Part shown: one piece after another, positions 14,874 through 22,463 of the stretch | Layout of the letters: the number at the start of each line of letters is the position of its first letter | Position numbering within the stretch: position 1 is the stretch's first letter | Source: an uncultured Bacilli bacterium | GTDB lineage: Bacteria > Bacillota_I > Bacilli_A > RF39 > UBA660 | Assembly: GCA_947601845.1 (NCBI GenBank) | Contig: CANQGH010000015.1 | Location: forward strand, 1 to 36,141 | Direction of reading: 5' to 3' | Length of the DNA: 36,141 bases | The notes under the pieces: model-generated | Seen by the model: only the letters and a program-made list of their open reading frames with translations | The model's database searches: none | Told to the model about the DNA's origin: nothing | Made by a program: the position numbers and the translations under genes

Positions 14874-17681
14874 ATGAATGAAATTATTATTAAAGGAGCA
14901 AGAGAAAACAATTTAAAAAATGTTGATTTAACTCTTCCTAAAAATAAATTAATTGTTATGACAGGAGTATCTGGTAGTGGAAAAAGTAGTTTAGCTTTTG
15001 ATACGATTTATGCTGAAGGGCAAAGAAGATATGTTGAAAGCTTAAGCGCTTATGCTAGACAGTTTCTAGGTGGTACAGAAAAACCAGATGTGGATTCAAT
15101 TGAAGGACTTTCCCCATCTATTAGTATTGATCAAAAAACAACTAACAAAAATCCTAGGTCTACTGTGGGTACTGTTACAGAAATATATGATTATTTTAGA
15201 CTATTATATGCAAGAATTGGTGTTCCATATTGTCCTAATCACCATATTCCGATTAAAGCTCAAAGTATTGAAGAGATGGTTAATAAATTAATGGAATATG
15301 AATTAGGTACCAAATTTGTTATTATGGCTCCAGTAGTACACGGAGAAAAAGGTACTCATAAAGATTTATTTGATAAATTAAGAAGTGAAGGGTTCGCTCG
15401 TGTTAGAGTTAATGGTGAAATGCGTGATTTATCTGAAGATATTATTTTAGATAAAAATATTAAAGATAATATTGATGTCGTAGTAGATAGATTAGTATTA
15501 AAAGAAGATATTCGTACTAGGTTATATGAATCATTAGAAGTAGCAACTAAGTTAGCTAACGGTAAAGTAGTAATAGAAATTCCAGGTGATAAAGAAATAT
15601 TGTTCTCAGAACATTTTGCGTGTCCTCATTGTGAATTTTCTCTACCAGAACTAGAACCAAGATTATTTAGTTTTAATTCCCCATATGGAGCATGTCCTGA
15701 ATGTAAAGGATTAGGTATCAAATTAAATATTGATCCTGATTTAGTTATACCTAATCAAGAATTATCTATTAATGATGGATGTATCGCTACTTTAAGTGAT
15801 GATCAAGATGGCATTTATTATAAAAGATTAGAGGCAACATGTAATTATTATGATATTGATATGAATAAACCATTTAAGGATTTAACTAAAAAAGAAAAAC
15901 AAATTGTATTATATGGTTCACCAGATAAAGTAGATTTTAAGTATACAACTAAAGGTGGCACTAGTTATAATCAAAAAGATTATTATGAAGGAATTGTAAC
16001 TAATTTACAACGTCGATATATGGAAACTAGTAGTAACTGGATTCGTGAATGGTTAGAAAATTATATGGTAGAGACTACTTGCGAAGTATGTCATGGTGCA
16101 AGGTTAACTGATGATGTGTTATCGGTATTAGTAAATAAAAAAAATATTTATGAAATGACTTGTATGAGCATCAAGGATTTAGTAATATTTTTTGAAAAGA
16201 TGGAACTTACTAAAGAACAAGAACAAATTGCAGGACTTTTAATTAAGGAGATTTTAAATAGACTTAAATTTTTACAAAATGTGGGACTAGAATATTTAAC
16301 CCTAGACAGAATGGCAGGAACTTTATCCGGTGGTGAAGCTCAAAGAATAAGACTTGCTACACAGATAGGTTCACATCTTACGGGTGTTCTATATGTTTTA
16401 GATGAACCTAGTATTGGATTACATCAACGTGATAATGAAAAGTTAATTAATGCGTTAAAAGAAATGCGTGACTTGGGCAATACTTTGATTGTTGTTGAAC
16501 ATGATACAGATACTATGCTGGCAGCTGATTATTTGGTTGATGTTGGTCCTGGAGCTGGGGACAATGGTGGTGAAATAGTGGCTGCTGGTACGCCAGAAGA
16601 GGTTATGAAATGTGAAAATAGTATTACTGGAAGATATTTAAGTGGCAAAGAATGTATTGAAATACCAAAAAAGAGAAGAAAAGGCAATGGTAAGTTTATA
16701 GAAGTCAAGGGAGCAAAAGAAAATAATTTAAAAGATATTGACGTCAAGTTCCCGCTAGGAACCTTTACTTGTGTTACGGGAGTATCAGGAAGTGGTAAAA
16801 GTAGTTTGGTTATGGAGATTTTGTGTAAAGGAGCACTAAACTATTTGTATCATACTAAGGACAAGCCTGGTAAACATAAAAAAATATTAGGACTAGATAA
16901 CATAGATAAAGTAGTTGATATAACCCAAAATCCAATTGGTAGAACACCTAGAAGTAACCCGGCAACATATACTGGTGTTTTCGATGACATAAGAACATTA
17001 TTTACCACTACTAAAGAAGCCAAAATGTATGGATTTGGTAAAGAGAGATTTTCATTCAATGTTAAAGGTGGTCGTTGTGAAGCCTGTCGTGGTGATGGAG
17101 TTAAAAAAATAGAAATGCACTTTTTACCTGATGTCTATGTGCCTTGTGAAGTATGTCATGGAACTAGATATAATAGTGAAACCTTAAACATCAAATACAA
17201 GGGTAAAAATATTGCTGAAGTTTTAGACATGCGGGTAAGTGAGGCATTAACATTCTTTGAGAATGTTCCTAAAATTAAAGAAAAACTACAAGTATTATCT
17301 GATGTTGGTTTAGGATATATAAAATTAGGGCAAAGTGCGCCAACCTTATCTGGTGGTGAAGCGGGAAGAGTTAAACTTTCTAAAGAGTTACAACGAAAAG
17401 CTACCGGTAAAACTCTATTTATTCTAGATGAACCGACTACAGGACTACATTCAGCTGATATCAAACGTCTACTTGCAATTATTCAAAAAATAGTAGATAA
17501 TAATGATACAGTAATAGTAATTGAACATAACTTAGACATGATTAAGACTGCTGACTATATAATTGATATCGGACCTAATGGTGGCGATGATGGTGGACAA
17601 ATAATAGCAACTGGAACTCCTGAAGAAATTGCTAAAAATAAAAACTCATATACGGGAATGTTCTTAAGTAAACTATTGTAG
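14874..17681 (+). CDS. uvrA: Excinuclease ABC subunit A
   Basis: UvrA scans DNA for lesions as a dimeric ABC ATPase and loads UvrB. The 935 residues contain two ATPase halves, each with Walker A GVSGSGKSS, and signatures LSGGEAQRIRLA and LSGGEAGRVKLS with Walker B LYVLDEPSIGL and LFILDEPTTGL. Zinc sites are CPHC with CPEC in the first half, CEVC before the first signature, and CEAC with CEVC in the second half. The start is ATG 14874 behind AGGTG (14863-14867); a GTG at 14865 lies inside that site. SD TAGGAGG of the following gene overlaps the stop, suggesting cotranscription. Confidence 0.97.
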   Translation: MNEIIIKGARENNLKNVDLTLPKNKLIVMTGVSGSGKSSLAFDTIYAEGQRRYVESLSAYARQFLGGTEKPDVDSIEGLSPSISIDQKTTNKNPRSTVGTVTEIYDYFRLLYARIGVPYCPNHHIPIKAQSIEEMVNKLMEYELGTKFVIMAPVVHGEKGTHKDLFDKLRSEGFARVRVNGEMRDLSEDIILDKNIKDNIDVVVDRLVLKEDIRTRLYESLEVATKLANGKVVIEIPGDKEILFSEHFACPHCEFSLPELEPRLFSFNSPYGACPECKGLGIKLNIDPDLVIPNQELSINDGCIATLSDDQDGIYYKRLEATCNYYDIDMNKPFKDLTKKEKQIVLYGSPDKVDFKYTTKGGTSYNQKDYYEGIVTNLQRRYMETSSNWIREWLENYMVETTCEVCHGARLTDDVLSVLVNKKNIYEMTCMSIKDLVIFFEKMELTKEQEQIAGLLIKEILNRLKFLQNVGLEYLTLDRMAGTLSGGEAQRIRLATQIGSHLTGVLYVLDEPSIGLHQRDNEKLINALKEMRDLGNTLIVVEHDTDTMLAADYLVDVGPGAGDNGGEIVAAGTPEEVMKCENSITGRYLSGKECIEIPKKRRKGNGKFIEVKGAKENNLKDIDVKFPLGTFTCVTGVSGSGKSSLVMEILCKGALNYLYHTKDKPGKHKKILGLDNIDKVVDITQNPIGRTPRSNPATYTGVFDDIRTLFTTTKEAKMYGFGKERFSFNVKGGRCEACRGDGVKKIEMHFLPDVYVPCEVCHGTRYNSETLNIKYKGKNIAEVLDMRVSEALTFFENVPKIKEKLQVLSDVGLGYIKLGQSAPTLSGGEAGRVKLSKELQRKATGKTLFILDEPTTGLHSADIKRLLAIIQKIVDNNDTVIVIEHNLDMIKTADYIIDIGPNGGDDGGQIIATGTPEEIAKNKNSYTGMFLSKLL

Positions 17682-17691
17682 GAGGCTAATT

Positions 17692-18120
17692 ATGAGATTA
17701 GTAATTATTGGTAAGGACAATATTGCAAGACTTAATAAGGTTATAGAATGGTTAATATATATGGTGGGTTACACTATATCATTTATCTTAATATCTCAAT
17801 TATTTGGTACTTTTCAAATTAATAGTAAACATATTATTTTTTATTCGTTTATTGCAGTAATTCTTATCTATATATTAAATAAGACTATCAAACCTATTAT
17901 TTTTAAACTTACTCTACCTCTTACAGGAATTACTATGGGACTTTTCTATTTTGTCATTAATGCTGGTATTTTGAAATTGACTGATATCATTTTAATGAAT
18001 AAATTAAACTTTACTAATATTTGGAGTTTGTTCTTTATTGCTATTTTGTTAGCGGTTACTAATGTTGTAATCGAGAGTTTTATTATTAAACCTATTATAA
18101 GGAGTTTTAAAAGAAAATGA
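17692..18120 (+). CDS. YvlD/phage-holin-4-like small membrane protein
   Basis: 142 residues with four hydrophobic segments (about 22-42, 48-66, 78-98, 108-132) and short loops, including INKTIKPIIFKLTLPLTG-type phrasing (residues about 63-82) that is characteristic of the PF04020 family (YvlD of Bacillus, 'mycobacterial 4 TMS holin'). The function is unknown; the family is linked to envelope stress in Bacillus. It stands between uvrA and lgt, a neighbourhood also seen in Bacillus, where yvlD is close to lgt. It overlaps lgt by 4 nt (ATGA), so the two are translationally coupled. Confidence 0.75.
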   Translation: MRLVIIGKDNIARLNKVIEWLIYMVGYTISFILISQLFGTFQINSKHIIFYSFIAVILIYILNKTIKPIIFKLTLPLTGITMGLFYFVINAGILKLTDIILMNKLNFTNIWSLFFIAILLAVTNVVIESFIIKPIIRSFKRK

Positions 18121-18947
18121 ACAGAGTAGCATTAGATTTAGGCTTTATTCAAATATATTGGTATTCGATTATGATTTTATTAGGGCTTTTGATTGGCCTT
18201 ATAACCATTTATTTGGAGATTAAAAAACAAAAAATAGATACGGACTTTTTTATTAATCTAGCTTTTTATACAGTAATTATTGGTATCATTGGAGCTAGAG
18301 TGTATTATGTTTTGTTTAACTTAGATTATTACAGTCATAATTTATTAGAAATATTTGAAATATGGAATGGTGGCTTAGCTATTCATGGTGGCATTATCTG
18401 TGGTGGCTTATTTATGATATTTTATTGTAAAAAGCATAAAGTCAATACTTATCGTATTTTAGATATTTGTGTAGTAGGGTTAATTTTAGCTCAAGCAATA
18501 GGAAGATGGGGTAATTTCTTTAATCAAGAGGCTCATGGTATGCTTACAACTAGAGAAGCTTTATTATCATTACCAATTCCTAAATTTGTTGTTGATGGAA
18601 TGAATATTGGTGGGTATTACTATCATCCAACTTTCTTTTATGAGTCTGTATGGAATCTTTTAGGTTTCTTTGTTTTAATAATAATTCGTACCTATTCTAA
18701 TAGAATTAAAATTAATCTTAAGTCTGGTCAATTAACAGGAATATACTTAATATGGTATTCTTTAGGTAGACTATTTATTGAAGGCATGCGTACTGACAGC
18801 CTAATGTTAGGTGGTATTAGAATTGCTCAATTAGTATCAATATTATTTATTATCTTGGGTGTAACATTAATTATATTAAGGCAAAAAAATAAAAATGCTA
18901 GTTTATATATTGAAAAAAGCAAAAAAAGATTGACTATAAAACACTAA
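18117..18947 (+). CDS. lgt: Phosphatidylglycerol-prolipoprotein diacylglyceryl transferase
   Basis: Lgt moves diacylglycerol from phosphatidylglycerol onto the lipobox cysteine of prolipoproteins, the first step of lipoprotein maturation, in the cytoplasmic membrane. 276 residues with about seven TM segments. Family signatures are visible: NGGLAIHGGIICG (the essential His region), QAIGRWGNFFNQEAHG (Lgt signature with Arg, Asn and Glu) and LGRLFIEGMRTDSL. The C-terminus is basic and cytoplasmic. It starts within the 3' end of the upstream small membrane gene. A weak hairpin (ACAC/GTGT around six A, then TTTTTATTTT, 18966-18989) may end this transcript. Confidence 0.95.
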   Translation: MNRVALDLGFIQIYWYSIMILLGLLIGLITIYLEIKKQKIDTDFFINLAFYTVIIGIIGARVYYVLFNLDYYSHNLLEIFEIWNGGLAIHGGIICGGLFMIFYCKKHKVNTYRILDICVVGLILAQAIGRWGNFFNQEAHGMLTTREALLSLPIPKFVVDGMNIGGYYYHPTFFYESVWNLLGFFVLIIIRTYSNRIKINLKSGQLTGIYLIWYSLGRLFIEGMRTDSLMLGGIRIAQLVSILFIILGVTLIILRQKNKNASLYIEKSKKRLTIKH

Positions 18948-19012
18948 TGTGGTATTTTATAAATGACACAAAAAAGTGTTTTTATTTTGGTCAAATAAGG
19001 TAGGGGATAAAA

Positions 19013-19318
19013 ATGGTTAAGGAGACTAAAAACACAAAAGACAAAGATAAGGTATTAAAAAAAGAAGAAGCAAAGAAGAATGTTACTGCTAAGAAAAAGG
19101 GAAAATCTAAAAAAGATAACAAAGTAGAGAAAAAGGGTCTTTTTAAAAGAATTGGTGGCTGGATTAAGTCTGTGTTCAAAGAAGTATCAAAAGTAAAATG
19201 GCCTTCTAAAAAAGAGATGATTAAATATTCTATTGCAACAATTGTATTTGTATTATTTTTCGCATTATTCTTCTATGTCATTGAATTATTAATGGCATTA
19301 TTAAAATCAATATTATAA
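19013..19318 (+). CDS. secE: Preprotein translocase subunit SecE
   Basis: SecE clamps SecY in the translocon. This 101-residue single-TM form is longer than Bacillus SecE (about 59) because of a strongly basic, Lys-rich N-terminal tail of about 45 residues. The conserved amphipathic segment FKEVSKVKWPSKKEM is followed by one TM helix (about 68-95). The ATG at 19013 follows GTAGGGGAT. nusG starts 12 nt after its stop, the normal secE-nusG pair. Confidence 0.94.
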   Translation: MVKETKNTKDKDKVLKKEEAKKNVTAKKKGKSKKDNKVEKKGLFKRIGGWIKSVFKEVSKVKWPSKKEMIKYSIATIVFVLFFALFFYVIELLMALLKSIL

Positions 19319-19330
19319 GGTGGTGTATTT

Positions 19331-19864
19331 ATGGAAAAACAATGGTATGTAGTAAATACTTATTCAGGACATGAGAGTAAAGTAAAAGAAAAATTAGAAA
19401 TGAAGAAAGCTAATTCTTTAATGAAAGATTCAATTTTTAGAATAATTATACCGGAACATAAAGAAATAGAAATAAAAGATGGGGTTCAAAAGGAAAAAGT
19501 TAAGAAGATGTTCCCAGGATATATCTTAGTTGAAATGATCATGGATGATGCAGCTTGGTATGTAGTAAGAAATACTCCAGGTGTTACAGGATTTATTGGT
19601 TCTAGCGGAAAAGGAGCAAAACCTACACCATTACAACCTTATGAAGTAGATACTATTCTTAGAAATATGGGTATTAGTAGATTTGAATCTGATAAAGAAT
19701 TAGAAATTGGTGCTAAAGTTAAAATCGTATCTGGCCCATTCAATGGTATGTTTGGCATTATTTCATCTATTGATATGCCAAATCAAAAGTTAGAATTAAA
19801 TGTTGATTTGTTCGGACAAGAGACTTCAGTAGAAGTAGAATTATCACAAATCGAAGTTGCCTAG
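19331..19864 (+). CDS. nusG: Transcription elongation/termination factor NusG
   Basis: 177 residues: an N-terminal NGN domain (about 1-115, starting EKQWYVVNTYSGHESKVKE, with MFPGYILVEM and VRNTPGVTGFIG) that binds the RNAP clamp, and a C-terminal KOW domain (about 125-177, GAKVKIVSGPFNGMFG) that contacts ribosomal protein S10 or Rho. Length and both domains are standard. The start is ATG 19331 with AGGTGG upstream. Confidence 0.97.
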   Translation: MEKQWYVVNTYSGHESKVKEKLEMKKANSLMKDSIFRIIIPEHKEIEIKDGVQKEKVKKMFPGYILVEMIMDDAAWYVVRNTPGVTGFIGSSGKGAKPTPLQPYEVDTILRNMGISRFESDKELEIGAKVKIVSGPFNGMFGIISSIDMPNQKLELNVDLFGQETSVEVELSQIEVA

Positions 19865-19960
19865 TCTTTAATTTGATTAGAAACATATAATTAAGTTAGA
19901 AGTTATATTTTCTATAAAAATAATAAAAATTATTGATTTTTCAATAAAATAATGTTATTA

Positions 19961-19989
19961 TTGAAACGCTATATTTGAATTTATATAGA
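19961..19989 (+). promoter_or_regulatory. Promoter of rplK-rplA
   Basis: -35 TTGAAA (19961-19966), 17-nt spacer, -10 TATAGA (19984-19989). The predicted start of transcription (about 19996) falls at the beginning of the L1-type leader, so the leader would be at the extreme 5' end of the mRNA. Confidence 0.6.
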
Positions 19990-19992
19990 AAA

Positions 19993-20040
19993 AGTGGGAG
20001 GCAAAAAGCTAATAAATGCGGACTAGCTATTAGGACCACT
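19993..20040 (+). ncRNA. Leader RNA of rplK, probable L1-binding structure
   Basis: Outer stem AGTGG/CCACT (19993-19997 and 20036-20040), inner stem CTAATA/TATTAG (20009-20014 and 20028-20033), unpaired GAGG on the 5' side and loop around GCGGAC. The GTGGGAGG...ACCAC frame recurs in front of rplA. In bacteria L1 represses the rplKA mRNA by binding an rRNA-like site in its leader; the resemblance to that site is my inference. Confidence 0.5.
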
Positions 20041-20072
20041 CGCGAAAACTAAAATTATAGGAGGTGTTTTTC

Positions 20073-20498
20073 GTGGCAAAAGAAGCTATTAAGAAGATTA
20101 AGTTGCAAATTCAAGCTGGTAAAGCTACACCTGCTCCACCAGTTGGAACAGTTTTAGGACCTGCTGGAATTAACTTACAAGAATTTTGTACAAAATATAA
20201 TGAAGCAACACGTGACAAGATGGGAGATGTATTACCAGTTGAAATATCCATTTATGATGATAGAAGTTTCGACTTTGTAATTAAAACTCCACCAACGCCA
20301 TTCTTGTTAAAGAAAGCAGCTAAGATAGATAAAGGTTCTACTAAGGGTAAAAACGAAGTTGTAGGAACAATTACAAAAGCTCAATTAAAAGAGATTGCAG
20401 AAACAAAATTACCAGATTTAAATGCTTATACTGTAGAAGAAGCTATGAAAATCGTTGAGGGCACAGCTCTTAACATGGGTATTAAAATTTCTGAATAA
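20073..20498 (+). CDS. rplK: 50S ribosomal protein L11
   Basis: 141 residues, the usual family length. It binds the GTPase-associated region of 23S rRNA. The N-terminal domain has KLQIQAGKATPAPPVGTVLG and the proline-rich switch; the C-terminal RNA-binding domain has TPPTPFLLKKAA and ALNMGIKI. The start is GTG 20073 (MAKEAIKKIK), 7 nt after AGGAGGT (20059-20065); a GTG at 20064 lies within that site. An rRNA-mimic leader lies upstream. Confidence 0.97.
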   Translation: MAKEAIKKIKLQIQAGKATPAPPVGTVLGPAGINLQEFCTKYNEATRDKMGDVLPVEISIYDDRSFDFVIKTPPTPFLLKKAAKIDKGSTKGKNEVVGTITKAQLKEIAETKLPDLNAYTVEEAMKIVEGTALNMGIKISE

Positions 20499-20511
20499 TA
20501 AAATGGTAACC

Positions 20512-20554
20512 TATGTGGGAGGATGTCCGCTTACGCTTCCATATATACCACATA
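20512..20554 (+). ncRNA. Leader RNA of rplA, second probable L1-binding structure
   Basis: Outer stem TATGTGG/CCACATA (20512-20518 and 20548-20554) with GAGG directly after the 5' arm, as in the rplK leader. The 3' arm runs into the AAGGAGG ribosome site of rplA (20554-20560), so folding or L1 binding would be expected to limit rplA translation. Identification as an L1 site is inference. Confidence 0.5.
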
Positions 20555-20567
20555 AGGAGGAATTAAA

Positions 20568-21266
20568 GTGAAAAAAAGAGGTAAGAAATATATTGAAGCT
20601 TTATCAAAAATAGAAAAAGGTAAAGCATATACAAAAGAAGAAGCAGTAAAACTAGTAAAAGAAACTTCTACTAGTAAGTTTACAGGATCAGTAGAAATCG
20701 CTGTTAGATTAAATCTTGATACTAAGAAAGCTGATCAACAATTAAGAGGAGCAATTGTACTACCACATGGAACAGGTAAAACTAAAAAAGTGTTAGTAAT
20801 TGCTAAAGGTGAAAATGCTACTAAGGCTAAAGAAGCTGGAGCAGATTATGTTGGAGATACAGACATGTTAGAAAAAATCGAAAAAGAAAATTGGTTCGAC
20901 TTCGATGTAATGATTGCAACTCCTGACATGATGCCACTTCTTGGTAAATTAGGTAGAGTTTTAGGACCAAAAGGATTAATGCCAAACCCTAAAACTGGAA
21001 CAGTTACAATGGATGTAGCTAAAGCTGTTAATGATGTAAAACAAGGACGTGTTGAATATAGAAGTGATACTTTTGGTAATATTCACGGAATTATTGGTAA
21101 TACTACATTTACAGAAGAACAATTATTAGCAAATCTTGATTCATTCATGTCAACTATTGTAAGAATTAAACCTTCAACTATAAAAGGTGATTATATTAAA
21201 AATATTTCTATATCTACTACAATGGGACCTGGAATAAAAATAATTACAAATTCTTTTGACATTTAG
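20568..21266 (+). CDS. rplA: 50S ribosomal protein L1
   Basis: 232 residues, standard length. L1 forms the mobile stalk at the ribosomal E site and represses its own mRNA. Visible landmarks are KKRGKKYIEALSKIEKGK at the N-terminus, the signature region around LPHGTGKTKKVLVIAKGE, and LGRVLGPKGLMPNPKTGTVT. The start is GTG 20568 with AAGGAGG 7 nt upstream. Its final codons (Phe-Asp-Ile-stop) double as the -35 of the rplJL promoter. Confidence 0.97.
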   Translation: MKKRGKKYIEALSKIEKGKAYTKEEAVKLVKETSTSKFTGSVEIAVRLNLDTKKADQQLRGAIVLPHGTGKTKKVLVIAKGENATKAKEAGADYVGDTDMLEKIEKENWFDFDVMIATPDMMPLLGKLGRVLGPKGLMPNPKTGTVTMDVAKAVNDVKQGRVEYRSDTFGNIHGIIGNTTFTEEQLLANLDSFMSTIVRIKPSTIKGDYIKNISISTTMGPGIKIITNSFDI

Positions 21267-21284
21267 TAGAAGATAATATATAAT
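21256..21284 (+). promoter_or_regulatory. Consensus promoter of rplJ-rplL, overlapping the end of rplA
   Basis: -35 TTGACA (21256-21261), exactly 17 nt, -10 TATAAT (21279-21284): both hexamers are perfect consensus. The -35 is inside the last codons of rplA. Predicted transcription start is near 21291, giving a leader of about 138 nt before rplJ. Confidence 0.85.
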
Positions 21285-21290
21285 ACAAAT

Positions 21291-21402
21291 TGATTTGCAA
21301 GTGCCATAGACAGTAGGTATAAAATAAATCCTACCGAGGACTTAACTTTATTTAGTTATAAGAGTCTTTATGTCTATTGCGTAAAGACTTTTATTTATGG
21401 CA
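21291..21402 (+). ncRNA. Ribosomal protein L10 leader
   Basis: The closing stem is TGCCATA/TATGGCA (21302-21308 and 21396-21402). Inside is the hairpin GTAGG/CCTAC (21313-21317 and 21330-21334) followed by GAGGACTTAA, the pattern of the L10 leader (Rfam L10_leader), which binds the L10(L12)4 complex for autoregulation. It also contains an attenuator hairpin. An alternative pairing, ATAGACA (21306-21312) with TGTCTAT (21371-21377), would tie up the attenuator loop. Confidence 0.8.
21363..21396 (+). terminator. Attenuator terminator within the L10 leader
   Basis: Stem AGTCTTTA/TAAAGACT (21363-21370 and 21382-21389), 11-nt loop, then TTTATTT. It lies between the rplJ promoter and the gene, so termination must be conditional. 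Confidence 0.65.
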
Positions 21403-21428
21403 TTTTAATATTTAAGGAGGTGCTATAA

Positions 21429-21923
21429 GTGGCAAACGAAAAAATACTAGCTAAAAAGCAAGAGATTATTGATGAGATTAAAGATCACGTTAAAAATAGT
21501 TCAACTATCGTTTTGTTTGATTATCGTGGTATTACTGATAATGAAGCTAAAGAGTTAAGACGTGCTTTAAGAGCAAATGATGCCGACTATAAAGTATACA
21601 AAAATACTTTAATGGCAAGAGCACTATCTGATTTAAATATTGATTTGGGTAATAATTTGGAAGGGCCAAGCGCTTTAGCATTTGGTACTGATCAAATTTC
21701 ACCAATTAAAATATTATCAGATTTTGCTAAGAAGAATGAAGCCCTAGTATTAAAAGTAGGAGTTGTTGATGGAGAAATCTCTGATAAAGCTAAGTTAGAT
21801 GCTTTAGCAACTATACCATCAAGAGAAGGACTACTTACAATGTTAGCTGGTGGAATGATGGGAATTGCAAAAGATTTATCTATATGCTTAGATCTTTATG
21901 CACAACAAAAAAGTGAAAAATAA
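21429..21923 (+). CDS. rplJ: 50S ribosomal protein L10
   Basis: 164 residues, normal length. L10 anchors the L7/L12 stalk. The N-terminal rRNA-binding domain shows KKQEIIDEIKDHVKNSSTI, FDYRGITDNEAKELRR and YKVYKNTLMARAL; the C-terminal helix (about 130-160) binds L7/L12 dimers. GTG start 21429 (MANEKIL) after AAGGAGG. Probably autoregulated through the leader upstream, and cotranscribed with rplL. Confidence 0.96.
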   Translation: MANEKILAKKQEIIDEIKDHVKNSSTIVLFDYRGITDNEAKELRRALRANDADYKVYKNTLMARALSDLNIDLGNNLEGPSALAFGTDQISPIKILSDFAKKNEALVLKVGVVDGEISDKAKLDALATIPSREGLLTMLAGGMMGIAKDLSICLDLYAQQKSEK

Positions 21924-21946
21924 TTTAAAATAAGGAGGAATATAAA

Positions 21947-22318
21947 ATGGCTAAATTAACAAGAGATGAATTTATAAGTGCTTTAAAAGAAATGAACCTT
22001 TTAGAAATTAAAGAATTAGTAGATGCAATGAAAGAGGAATTTGGAGTAGATCCAAGTGCCGTTGCTGTAGCAGCAGCACCAGCAGGAGCTGCTAGTGAAG
22101 ATGCAGGTCCAAGTGTTGTTACTGTAACATTAGTAAACGCTGGAGCAGCTAAAATCAACGTTATCAAAGTAATTAAAGAAATCACAGGATTAGGATTAAA
22201 AGAATCTAAAGATATTGCTGATAACGGTGGAGCAGTTAAAGAAGGTATTTCTGTAGATGAAGCAAACGAAATTAAAGCTAAATTAGAAGAAGCTGGAGCA
22301 GAAGTAGAAGTAAAATAA
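21947..22318 (+). CDS. rplL: 50S ribosomal protein L7/L12
   Basis: 123 residues: an N-terminal dimerisation helix pair (about 1-35), an Ala/Gly-rich hinge (about 40-55, [11 protein letters not shown]) and the C-terminal domain that recruits translation factors ([23 protein letters not shown], residues about 67-90). Start ATG 21947 after AAGGAGG. A strong terminator follows. In most Firmicutes ybxB would come next; here two unrelated genes intervene. Confidence 0.97.
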   Translation: MAKLTRDEFISALKEMNLLEIKELVDAMKEEFGVDPSAVAVAAAPAGAASEDAGPSVVTVTLVNAGAAKINVIKVIKEITGLGLKESKDIADNGGAVKEGISVDEANEIKAKLEEAGAEVEVK

Positions 22319-22334
22319 ATTCATACACATTTAT

Positions 22335-22361
22335 AAAAGAACACTGAGGTGTTCTTTTTTT
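22335..22361 (+). terminator. Rho-independent terminator of rplJL
   Basis: Stem AAAAGAACAC/GTGTTCTTTT (22335-22344 and 22349-22358), loop TGAG, T run to 22361. It is 17 nt downstream of the rplL stop. Confidence 0.9.
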
Positions 22362-22362
22362 G

Positions 22363-22390
22363 TTGACATAATAGGGGGGGGGGGTAAAAT
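22363..22390 (+). promoter_or_regulatory. Putative phase-variable promoter with 11-G spacer tract
   Basis: -35 TTGACA (22363-22368, perfect), then TAATA, then 11 consecutive G (22374-22384), then -10 TAAAAT (22385-22390). The spacer is 16 nt; each G gained or lost changes it by one, and 17 nt is the optimum for sigma-70-type promoters. G runs of this length slip during replication in other bacteria, and a spacer location is a known way to switch transcription. In a genome this AT-rich such a run is very unlikely by chance. It drives the GtrII-like gene. Confidence 0.75.
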
Positions 22391-22400
22391 AAAATTAGCG

Positions 22401-22439
22401 AATAACATTTAAATAGAATAGCGAAGTATTAATGTTATT
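22401..22439 (+). repeat. Inverted repeat in the 5' leader of the GtrII-like gene
   Basis: AATAACATT (22401-22409) and its perfect complement AATGTTATT (22431-22439) could form a 9-bp stem over a 21-nt loop in the mRNA leader. TAGCGAA occurs just before it (22396-22402) and again in the loop (22419-22425). There is no T tract after it. It could be an operator or an mRNA-stability stem. Confidence 0.4.
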
Positions 22440-22463
22440 AAACTTAATATGGGGGAAATCGTT

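Noticed and set aside
15070-15291. 73-codon open frame inside uvrA on the plus strand
   Set aside because: Out of frame within conserved UvrA sequence, no ribosome site, no similarity.
19865-19960. AT-rich stretch after nusG examined for a tRNA or a strong terminator
   Set aside because: Only a weak ATTATTGA/TCAATAA-type hairpin without T tract; no tRNA cloverleaf or CCA end seen. No tRNA or rRNA gene was found anywhere in the window.
22374-22384. 11-G run considered as a G-quadruplex or as a ribosome-binding site
   Set aside because: A single run cannot fold an intramolecular quadruplex, and the run lies about 80 nt from the start codon between two promoter hexamers.
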